From: Bufo bufo
Taxonomy: Eukaryota > Chordata > Amphibia > Anura > Bufonidae
Reading direction: 5' to 3'
NCBI RefSeq assembly: GCF_905171765.1
Contig: NC_053392.1
Location: 499,330,556 to 499,394,555 of the forward strand
DNA: 64,000 bases
The notes under the pieces are model-generated. The model was not told the origin of the DNA, did not search any database, and worked only from the letters and a program-made list of their open reading frames with translations. The position numbers and the translations under genes are program-made. Shown in pieces: positions 34,701-44,277 of this stretch; within the stretch, counting starts at the first letter, position 1, and every line of letters starts with the position of its first letter.

Positions 34701-36470
34701 GTTGTAAATAACAAAAAATAAAAACGGTACCAAAACAGCTATTTCTTGTTACCTTGCCTCACAAAAAGTGTAATATAGAGCAACCAAAAATCATATGTAC
34801 CCTAAACTAGTACCAACAATACTGCCACCATGTCCCGTAGTTTCTAAAATGGGGTCACTTTTTTGGAGTTTCTACTCTAGGGGTGCATCAGGGGGGCTTC
34901 AAATGCGACATGGTGTCAAAAAACCAGTCCAGCAAAATCTGCCTTCCAAAAATCGTATGGCATTCCTTTCCTTCTGTGCCCTGCCGTGAGCCCGTACAGC
35001 AGTTTACGACCACATATGAGGTGTTTCTGTAAACTACAGAATCAGGGCCATAAATATTGAGTTTTGTTGGGCTGTTAACCCTTGCTTTGTTACTGGGAAA
35101 AATGGATTAAAATTTAAAATTTGGCAAAAAATTGAAATTCTGAAATTTCATCTCCATTTGCCAATAACTCTTGGGGAACACCTAAAGGGTTAACGACGTT
35201 TGTAAAAATCAGTTTTGAATACCTTGAGGGGTGTAGTTTTTTAGATGAGGTCACTTTTTTGGAGTTTCTACTTTAGGGTTGCATCAGGGGGGCTTCAAAT
35301 GGGACATGGTGTCAAAGAAAACAGTCCAGCAAAATCTGCCTTCCAAAAACCGTATGGCCTTCCTTTCCTTCTGCGCCCTACCGTGTGCCCGTACAGCAGT
35401 TTACGACCACATATAAGGTGTTGCTGTAAACTACAGAATCCGGGCAATAAATATTGAGTTTTGTTTGGCTGTTAACCCATGCTTTGTTACTGGGAAAAAT
35501 GGATTAAAATGGAAAATTTACCAAAAAATTGAAATTCTGAAATTTCATCTCCATTTGCCAATAACTCTTGGGGAACACCTAAAGGGTTAACGACGTTTGT
35601 AAAAATCAGTTTTGAATACCTTGAGGGGTGTAGTTTCTTAGATGGGGTCACTTTTATGTATTTTCTACTCTAGGATTGCATCAGGGGGGCTTCAAATGGG
35701 ACATTGTGTCAAAAAAACCAGTCCAGCAAAATCTGCCTTTCAAAAACCGTATGGCATTCCTTTCCTTCTGCGCCCTGCCGTGTGCCCGTACAGTAGTTTA
35801 CGACCACATATGGGGTGATTCTGTAAACTACAGAGTCAGGGCCATAAATATTGAGTTTTGTTTGGCTGTTAACCCTTGCTCTGTGAAAGTAAAAAAAAAT
35901 ATTAAAATGGAAAATCTGCCAAAAAAGTTAAATTTTGAAATTGTATCTCTATTTTCCATTAATTCTTGTGGAACACCTAAAGGGTTAACAAAGTTTTTAA
36001 AATCAGTTTTGAACACCTTGAGGGGTGTAGTTTCTTAGATGGGGTCACTTTTATGGAGTTTGTACTCTAGGGGTGCATCAGGGGGGCTTCAAATGGGACA
36101 TGGTGTAAAAAAAAACAGTTGAGCAAAACCTGCCTTCCAAAAACCGTATGGCATTCCTTTCTGTCTGCGCCCTGCCGTGTGCCTGTACAGCGGTTTACGA
36201 CCACATATGGGGTGTTTCTGTAAACTACAGTATCAGAGCAATAAATATTGAGTTTTGTTTGGCTGTTAACCCTTGCTTTGTAAAAGTAAAAAAAAATATT
36301 AAAATGGAAAATCTGCCAAAAAAGTGAAATTTTTAAATTGTATCTCTATTTTCCATTAATTCTTGTGGAACGCCTAAAGGGTTAACAAAGTTTGTAAAAT
36401 CAGTTTTGAATACCTTGAGGGATGTAGTTTCTAGAATGGGGTCATTTGTGGGTGGTTTCTATTATATAAG
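34700..36470. repeat. 397-bp tandem repeat, 4 copies
   Basis: The GGGGTCACTT marker recurs at about 34851, 35247, 35644, 36041 and 36438 (spacing 396-397). Units share GCATCAGGGGGGCTTCAAAT and GTTTACGACCACATATG. The short frames starting MRSLFWSF or MYPKLV are repeats of the same non-gene stretch. Confidence 0.9.
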
Positions 36471-36947
36471 CCTCGCAAAGTGACTTCAGACCTGAACTGG
36501 TCCCAAAAAATTGGGTTTTCAAGATTTCAAGATTTGCTTCTAAACTTCTAAGCCTTGTAACATCCCCAAAAAATTAAATATCATTCACAAAATGATCCAA
36601 ACATGAAGTAGACATATGGGGAATGAAAAGTAATAACTATTTTTGGAGGTATTACTATGTATTATAAAAGTAGAGAAATTGAAACTTGGAAATTTGCCAT
36701 TTTTTACAAATTTTTGGGAAATTTGGTATTTTGTTTATAAATAAAAATTAATTTTTTTGACTTCATTTTACCAGTGTCATGAAGTACAATATGTGACGAA
36801 AAACAATCTCAGAATGGCCTGGATAAATCAAAGTGTTTTAAAGTTATCACCACTTAAAAAGTGACACTGGTCAGATTTGCAAAAAATGGCCTGGTCCTTA
36901 AGGTGAAATAAGGGGTTAAGTCACGACATTAATCCCAAAGGGGTTAA

Positions 36948-37990
36948 GTCACGACATTTCCTTCCATTCTGCCTTCTATTCATAAATCAGCATTTTCCTT
37001 CAGCAGACGACGGCGCTCACTGGTTATTACCTCCTCCTGCCCCCTAGTTATAGGTGCCATGCAATAACCAGAAAGCACTTTACCTTAATAAATTTGTTAC
37101 CAATTTAATGACCAGGCCTGAAAAGGCCTTAATGACCAGACACTTTTTTGTGATTCAGTTCAAACGGTTGTAATTTTTTTATTTGTTGGACTACCAAATT
37201 AATTTTTGCAACAATTTTTTACATGACACAGAGCTTTATAATTTATTCTTTAGTTTTTTCTTGGGAAAACTGTACAAAACTTTTTTTCAAAGTTTTTTTT
37301 TCAAACTATAGCTCCTTATTCTTCAAATATGCAAACTTACACCAAAATAAATTATTATAATTAGTTCTCTATTTTGTATCTGTCATTTTGTTATATAACA
37401 TGTAGTTTCACGTGAATGGGATGATAATGGCGATGGTTTTGGTTGGTGTGGGTGTTTTTTCTTTTATGAATTTTATTATTTTTATCTTTTTTTAACTTAA
37501 TTTTAAAGTATTTTGGCCACATAATATGTCCCCCAAGAGGTCATAAATAGACCATTGGGGGACAGTGAACACACTTTTATTTTGCACTTTTTCCTTTTCT
37601 TTCAATTTGTATTTTATATTTTTTTTTTATAGTTTTCTATTATTTTTGTAAATATATTTTTGCCACATAATATGTCCCCCAAGAGGTCAAAAAAAGACCA
37701 TTGGGTGGACAGTGAATATTATTTTATTTTGCACTTTTTTTTTTTATCTTTTATCTTTTGTATTTTATTATTTTTATTTGTATTTTATTTTTAATTTTTT
37801 TAAATAATTTTCTATTATTTTTTAAATATATTTTTGCCACATAAATACCCCAAGATAACTATTTCTTTCTTTTTTTTTTCTTTTATTTGTATTTTATTAT
37901 ATTTTATATTTTATTGTGTTTTTAATTTTTTTTTACTTATTTTTTTTATATATATTCTTCCACATAAGAGGTCACTGAAAGACCTTTGGC
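36948..37990. repeat. T-rich DNA with about 155-bp repeats
   Basis: TTTTGCCACATAATATGTCC and following bases recur near 37508, 37661 and 37833. The stretch 37100-37380 (GGCCTTAATGACCAGACAC and onward) belongs to the family that also forms the base layer of the nest at 41240-54545. Confidence 0.65.
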
Positions 37991-39955
37991 AGACAACAAG
38001 ACTTTTCTTGCACTATTTCCACTATAACTGGGGCATCCAAAGGAGCACCTGTGACAGGGGAAACCATCCTGCTGTGGGGGCTTTGTACAAGACTGAGCCG
38101 ATCAGGGTCTACTGACCCTGCAGCTCTGCGCTCCTCTGCCCCCAAGACGCCCGGTGATTGATGAGTCCAAACTGCATGGTGCTCATTGAGCGTTATGTAC
38201 CTATCTGAGGAGAAGGCAGAAGCTGTGATAAACCGCTTCTGCCTACTACTCGACTCCACTCCTAACACTCCAACCCAGCCGGGGACCCGTCCTGCTCCAG
38301 CTAGAGTGCAGGAGCAGGAACTGTAATGCTGCATCATGTGGCTCTCCGGGCAGAACCACAGCTGATCGCACGATCGGTTGTGTTTCTGCCCAGCAGAACA
38401 GGGCAACAAACCATGGCTCTGGGAGCCGCATGCGGCCATCGGGTTGTGAACCCCTTCTCTAGGTGTAATGGCAACACCCCTGTTGCTCCTAAAAGCTCAT
38501 TTGCATATGTTAAAACTTAATTTCTCTCAGTAATGTGGGCACATATGAACAATTGAACATGGGACCAACACAGATGCCTTCAGCTGGCAAGAGAACATAC
38601 AACAGGTCAGGCAGTTTCATAGGTACAAATCTGATAAGATTCCTTTTAACAACACTGTTTTTTGCTGTATTCCCATATGGTTCATACCGTTGCCTGTTTT
38701 TCCATTGAAAGCACTAATGTATTGAGTAAAGGGAGAGCATAAATTCCTACCAATGGTGCACATCTGGCTGCTGTGGTAAACTACCATGCTATAAAACCAC
38801 TGTGAAAATTCCCGAAAACGTAAAACATACAAAAGATTCCCAAAAATGCAGAACATTTGTATTCTCTAATCAGTTTCACTAAAGTGAATCTATAAGCTGT
38901 AATTTTAGATTGTACTAGAAGAGGGCTCGAAATATAATATATATATATATTTTTTTTTTTTTGCTTCTAGTAAGAAATATGTTGGTTAAATGAACATCTA
39001 ATGTCAAGTAGCTGGTAAATCACAGTGTCATTATGAAGAGCATTGAACAGACAGCAGTACTGTGCTTACAGTGGAGGGCTTGCTACATCTTTCCAGCTGT
39101 GTCATGTTACTGACCCCTAGTGGTTAATTTGAGTAACTATCCTTTCAAAGGCAGCAAAAGTACGGCGCTTTATGCTACATGCCAACATATTCACAGCTGA
39201 GATATATTTAAAACATGCATAGGGACATCAAATTACATCTTATCTCTATTTTAAAAAGCAGCTGCTGCGGTAATAAGCTGATTGCCCTGGTTTCAGTCAC
39301 CCCCTAGCAAATAGCTGATTATTCCCCTGCAGCATCTGCATCATAGTGGTTGAGGATGAGCTGCAATGCAGACACAACCTATATACAATTTCTAAGGAAA
39401 TAAAATCCGAATATTTTTTTCTAAATCCAGAAAACCCCTTTAACTTCTTAACCTATGATGGATATATCCATCAAGAGCACATACTAGATCCCGCACCATG
39501 ACAGATATAACCACCATGATGATCTCTTGGGCTCTGCTCAATGTTCCCACAAGATGGCAGTGGAGCTTTGTTGATATAAACAAAAATATCATTCACTAAG
39601 GGGTTTTCTGGAACTTTGATATTGATGGTCTATTCTGCACTCATCAGCCTCACCAATATCCACCAATGCCCCCTCAGTCACATAAAAAAGCACCAGTATT
39701 ATGAATATAACCTGGTAGGTGGGACAGGGGTGTTGTCACCGATTTTTCATTGGTCCCCAGGATCTTAACATTGTAGAACCCTTTTTGTTTTTGCATTATG
39801 CATTTGGAGTCATGGCTGCACCCATCTTGGTCCTAAGAAAACCATTTTTTCCCACAGGCATTTTTTAATTAGTGCAGTGTATAGTTGAGGCCTCCTCTAC
39901 CTGAATTTATTTGAGGCCTGTTGGCACAAGTCGAGAAATTATTTGTATATAGAGT
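37991..39955. other. No clear gene; fragments of TTAA-type repeats
   Basis: Moderately GC-rich to 38460, then AT-rich. A short TA run lies at 38936-38950. CCAGAAAACCCCTTTAACTT near 39426 and AAGGGGTTTTCTGG near 39600 look like ends of TTAA elements, but I could not pair them with confidence. Confidence 0.35.
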
Positions 39956-40252
39956 ATTTTGTATATAGAGCTGAGGACATGGGTTGCTAGATGGCTGCTA
40001 GCACACCCGCAATACCCAGTCCCCATAGCTCTGTGTGCTTTTATTGTGTAAAAAAACGATTTGATACATATGCAAATTAACCTGAGATGACTCACCTCAG
40101 GTTAATTTGCATATGTATAAAATCGTTGTTTTTTTTACACAATAAAAGCACACAGAGCTATGGGGACTGGGTATTGCGGATGTGCTAGCAGCCATCTAGC
40201 AACCCATGTCCTCAGCTCTATGCACAAAATCCCGGGGACAGGTTCCCTTTAA
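39956..40252. mobile_element. T2/Kolobok-type MITE, left end truncated
   Basis: Same family as 17177-17524 (AGAGCTGAGGACATGGGTTG). The right end GGACAGGTTCCCTTTAA is intact at 40252. The left TTAAAGGGAACCTGTC is missing. Confidence 0.85.
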
Positions 40253-40323
40253 GAGTATGGTCCTATCTAAATGAGGTCACGTTGCTGTGGTGGATGGACA
40301 CAAATGATTTTGATCAAAATATA

Positions 40324-41158
40324 GGGGCACATTTATTAAGACCGGCGTTTTAGACGCCGGCCTTAATAAAGCCCCATAGCTGGCGGTGGATCCGCCAAGG
40401 TTATGAAGAGGCGCCGGCCTCTCCATAACTTCAACGCATCCAGCGCCAGTTCAAAATGTAAGACAGCTTCCGAGTTGTTTTACATTTAGACCATTTTCTA
40501 CGCCTATGCTTAGGCTACTTTCACACTAGCGTTTTTTGCGGATCTGTCATTGATCTGCAAAAAAGCTTCCAATACAATAATACAACCGCATGTATCCGTC
40601 ATGAATGGATCTAGTTGTATTATTTCTTCTATAGCCATGACGGATCCGTCTTGAACACCATTGAAAGTCAATGTGGCCAGATCCATTTACTATTGTGCCA
40701 GAGAAAACGGATCCGTCCCCGTTGACTTACATTATGTGCCAGGATGAATCAGTTTGGCTCCGCTTCGTCAGGCGGACAGCAAAACGCTGCAGGCAGCGTT
40801 TTGGTGTCCGCCTCCAGAGCGGAATGGCGACTGAACGGAGGCAAACCGATGCATTCTGAGCAGATCCTTTTCCATTCAGAATGCATTAGGGCAAAACTGA
40901 TCCGTTTTGGACTGCTTGTGAGAGCCCTGAACGGATCTCACAAACGGAAAGCCAAAATGCTAGTGTGAAAGTAGCCTCAAACAGGCATAGAAAATGATAA
41001 ATGAGACGTCCCCTTCCCCGCCCACGCCAAGCCCACAATTTCAGACCTGGCGTAAGCCGGGCGAAGTCGCAGATATTGGCGCAACTAGCCGTCTGCACCG
41101 CCATCTGCGCCTGAAATACGCCTAATTTATGTATACTTCAGTATATTAAATGACCCCC
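40324..41158. mobile_element. GGGGTCATTTATTAAG-family MITE, split by another MITE
   Basis: Left GGGGCACATTTATTAAGACC, right ATTAAATGACCCCC. The arms pair (CATTTTCTACGCCTATGC with GGCATAGAAAATG) on each side of the insertion at 40512-40977. Relatives are at 55926-56184 and 63119-63448. Confidence 0.75.
40512..40977. mobile_element. AGGCTACTTTCACACTAGC MITE
   Basis: 466 bp with inverted ends AGGCTACTTTCACACTAGC and GCTAGTGTGAAAGTAGCCT. The interior is rich in GGATCCGT palindromes. Inserted in the preceding MITE. Confidence 0.88.
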
Positions 41159-41239
41159 ATATTTTCTAACTACTGCATAATCATTTATATAGTGAATATA
41201 GCATTAGTCTGCATATTTTATGTTTGCAGAGTGCTTGGT

Positions 41240-41296
41240 TTTACTAAAAGGCTTTAATGACCAGACACTTTCTTGTCATTTAGCACATGTGGTGGC
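41240..41296. repeat. Base-layer repeat, part 1 of 3
   Basis: GGCTTTAATGACCAGACACT matches the start of the copy at 37120. The sequence continues at 50054-50133 and 54331-54545 in the same order as at 37150-37390, so two large elements were inserted into it. Confidence 0.65.
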
Positions 41297-41984
41297 TTAA
41301 ATGAGTTATCTCACTTTGGGAAGTGTCATTTATCCTGTAGAGAAAGTTAATACAAGGCACTTACAAATATACTGTTATTATCCATATTGCTTCCCTTGCT
41401 GGCTGGATTCATTTTTCTATCACATTATACACTGCTCGTTTCCATGGTTACAGACCACTCTGCAATCCATCAGTGGTGGTCGTGTTTGCACAATTTAGGA
41501 AAAAGCACTAGCCTATGTCAAGGCCGTTTTTAATATTGTTTGGGCAAGAATTTACTTGGGCCCCCTGAATCCCGCCTTCCCACACCCTAGCATGCAATCA
41601 CGCCCTCCACCACAACACACACGCAAAAAAAAAAATCCACACACCTCGTAGAGTAGTAAACTTTAATAATGATGAGTGGCTACTAGAGGTGTTCCTTGGC
41701 AGTAATGTAAATACTGCATTTTTTTCTGAAAAGGCAGTGTTTACATTAAAAAGCTTGCAGAGACATGCTATAGACACCAGAACTGCTACCTTTAGCTGTT
41801 GTGGTTCTGATGACTATAGTGTCCCTTAATATAGAGGGGGGAAAAAGAATCAGCACAAAAGTATCAAATAAAATGGCTGTATCATTATTCTAAAAATAAA
41901 AAAAAAAGCACAACTTCTGACACAAATATATAGTATTCCTCTCCCCCCTTCCCCCATATAAAATACCCCTTCTTTGTAGCCTCA

Positions 41985-42575
41985 GTAGATGCCCCCATAG
42001 TGCCCTCAATAATGTGCCAGTAAGTAGTGCGCCCATAGTGCCACCCAATAATGTGCCAGTAAAAAGTGCCACCAATAATGTGCCAGTAAGAAGTGCCCCC
42101 ATAGATGCCCCCACAGTGCCCCAATAATGTGCCAGTAAGATGTGCCCCCATAGATGCCCCCAATAATGTGCCAGTAACAAGTGCCCCTATAGATGCCCCC
42201 AATCATGTGCCAGCAACAAGTGCCCCCATAAATGCCCCCAATCATGTGCCAGTAACAGGTGCCTCCATAGATGCCCCCAATCATATGCCAATAACAAGTG
42301 CCCCCATGCATGCCCCCCAATCATGTGCCAGTAACAAGTGCCCCTATAGATGTCCCCCAATCATGTGCTAGTAACAAGTGCCCCCATAGATGCCCCCCAA
42401 ACATGTGACAGTAACAAGTGCCCCCATAGATGCCTCCCAATCATGTGACAGTAACAGGTGCCCCCATAGATACCCCCAATCATGTGCCAGTAACAGGTGC
42501 CCCCATAGATGCCCCCCAATCATGTGCCAGTAACAGGTGCTCCCATAGATGCCCCCCAATCATGTGCCAGTAGTA
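41985..42575. repeat. 39-40-bp minisatellite, about 13 copies
   Basis: The unit is approximately CCCCCAATCATGTGCCAGTA followed by ACAAGTGCCCCCATAGATG, with variants and a few shortened units. It lies in the hAT-like element at the place where the other copy (19446-22327) has its unrelated-looking 39-bp array. Open frames on both strands are array artefacts. Confidence 0.92.
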
Positions 42576-42579
42576 GTAC

Positions 42580-43679
42580 TGCAATAGAGCCGGACCGTGG
42601 TACGGTTACACGGACGCCAAATTATGCAGTGGGTCAGGATATGGGTATAATAGTCTATAGTTTTGTTCATGACGCCAATTGCAGCGTGCGCAGGGTACTA
42701 ACACAGGGCCCTTTAAGGATGTTGTAACTCACGCCCCAGGTTAGGAATGCCAGAGTGGTGTAATGTCTCTGTATTTTAGCGGTAATAATGTCAACGGTGT
42801 CTCCTATCTGGGTATGGCTGGACTCCTGGATCCTGGCTCACTTGCAATAAAATGAGTGTGGTGCCAGTAGGAGTAATAGAGGAATTTGCAGCAGTAATTG
42901 AGATCCAGACCTTGGGTAAAGTTCAAACTTGTCTTTACTGGTTGTAGCTTTCATCCAAGCAAGGTACAGCATTAGTCTTTGGTCCCAGCAGGTATTGGCA
43001 ATGTGTGGCAGGAATATATCTTCTGCTCTATCATGTTCCTGGAGCTTTGCAGGAAAAGGACGTCTGCTTAGTAGCTCTAAACCGTGGCAGGAATTTGGCC
43101 TCTGCGCTTTCTATCTTCTGCTGTCTGGGCACTGACTAGCTGAGGAGGAATATGGCTTCTCCTGGGTCTCTGGACAGTACTCACAGCTATCTTCACAGGG
43201 TATGCTTCTTCCTGGAACTGGAGTTGTCTGCTTGCTTTCTTCAAGCCGAGGCTGCAAGGCTCAGGCTGGGGATGATGATCAATGTCTCAGCCGAGACAAG
43301 ATCCTGGCTTTATTCCCTATATCTGGGAGCTCCTACACGCACAGCCTTCCCCTAGCAGGGGTGGCTGGCACACTAACACTAACTTCCTTCCCTCCCCATG
43401 AGGCAGGATGTGGGCGCAGCTCACTTCTGCTCATAGAGGGGGGAGCTGAACTGGAATGAACTATTCCAGTCAGAAACACTAAACTGGCTCTAACTCCTTG
43501 CTAACACATTGCTGCCACCTGCTGGTGAACATGGAAATTACAGCAATATACATTTAACAAGGTTTTCAATGCACATTTGTGAGGATGTGATGTAAAATTA
43601 CATTAGATGATAAGGCAAATACTCTTAACAGATTGTAGTGGGGTAAAAGAGTTTTGTAACACAACTCTGGGGTGTTACA
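42580..43679 (-). mobile_element. Solo-LTR-like insertion, 1.1 kb
   Basis: On the minus strand it begins TGTAACACCCCAGAG and ends CTATTGCA, the TG...CA form of an LTR. GTAC is duplicated at 42576-42579 and 43680-43683. There is no internal coding frame. A 4-bp duplication would suit several retrovirus groups. It could also be a non-LTR insertion with chance ends, since the duplication is short. Confidence 0.55.
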
Positions 43680-43906
43680 GTACCATATAAAAAAAATAAA
43701 CACTTATACTTATCTCCTTCAGGCTGGCAGCGATGCGATGCAGGCCTCTTCTGGCCTGTGTCCCGCGCTGTAAGTGTCATGGTCTTACCTGCTTGCTGCT
43801 CTCCTTCGTTTGACATGTGCTGGCGGCCATCTTGGGTCCTGGGTTTCTTGTAGCCTTCCACCCTGCGGCTCCTCCTTCCCCTGGGAGGAGCTGGATGCCT
43901 AGCTCA

Positions 43907-43948
43907 TATATATAGGAGGTCTGTGGCTTCAGTTCCTTGCTTGGTCCT
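43907..43948 (+). promoter_or_regulatory. LTR promoter and self-priming RNA 5' end, element B
   Basis: TATATATA at 43907-43914. 32 bp downstream, at 43939-43948, is GCTTGGTCCT, the predicted first bases of the transcript. It is the exact complement of the putative primer-binding site at 44267-44276. Confidence 0.8.
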
Positions 43949-43984
43949 CTTGTGTTCACATGCTTCTAAGACTGCTGCTGCTTC

Positions 43985-44140
43985 TGGTTCCTGATCCTGG
44001 CTTCGTCTGACTACCCTGCTGGTTCCTGATCCTGGCTTCGTCTGACTACCCTGCTGGTTCCTGATCCTGGCTTCGTCTGACTACCCTGCTGGTTCCTGAT
44101 CCTGGCTTCGTCTGACTACCCTTCTGGTTCCTGACCCCTG
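43985..44140 (+). repeat. Four 35-bp repeats inside the LTR
   Basis: The unit is TGGTTCCTGATCCTGGCTTC plus GTCTGACTACCCTGC, repeated four times and followed by a diverged fifth (TGGTTCCTGACCCCTGGCTTC, one base over the unit start). It lies in the transcribed R region, before the poly(A) signal. The same repeats are in the 3' LTR at 48831-48986. Confidence 0.93.
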
Positions 44141-44203
44141 GCTTCGCAAGACTCTGCTCGGTTTCACCATCCGTTTGGACTTTTGCTTTACAGCTTTATT
44201 TTC

Positions 44204-44209
44204 AATAAA
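44204..44209 (+). terminator. Poly(A) signal of the LTR
   Basis: AATAAA, followed by T-rich DNA and TGTTGTACGTCTGG. The 3' LTR copy at 49050-49055 would end the transcript. Confidence 0.75.
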
Positions 44210-44266
44210 GCCTTCTTATTTTCACTTATCTCTTGTTGTACGTCTGGTTCATGGTTCCGTGACATT

Positions 44267-44276
44267 AGGACCAAGC
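44267..44276 (+). promoter_or_regulatory. Putative self-priming primer-binding site of element B
   Basis: Two bases after the LTR comes AGGACCAAGC, the perfect complement of GCTTGGTCCT at the predicted RNA 5' end (43939-43948). It lies only 1 bp before the gag ATG at 44278. No TGG start of a tRNA site is seen at the LTR edge. Confidence 0.78.
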
Positions 44277-44277
44277 C

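Larger units (their letters stand above)
33296..36947. mobile_element. 3.6-kb TTAA-flanked element built of tandem arrays
   Basis: Left end TTAACCTCTTCAGGAC, right end AAGGGGTTAA (two TTAA candidates, 36916-36919 and 36944-36947, from a 28-bp duplication). Its right subterminal part reads GGCCTGGTCCTTAAGG. The middle consists of two unrelated tandem arrays. Open frames in it are short and array-derived. The superfamily is not determined. Confidence 0.65.
43775..44264 (+). repeat. 5' LTR of gypsy element B
   Basis: 490 bp with ends TGTCATGG and CCGTGACA. Promoter at 43907, predicted transcript start near 43939, four 35-bp repeats from about 43985 to 44140, AATAAA at 44204-44209. Confidence 0.97.

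Noticed and set aside
43152..43459. Short frames as exons
   Set aside because: They are within the solo-LTR-like insert, with no splice-bounded domain.
44265..44277. tRNA primer-binding site next to the LTR of element B
   Set aside because: The leader is only 13 nt, does not begin with TGG, and instead pairs perfectly with the element's own predicted RNA start.
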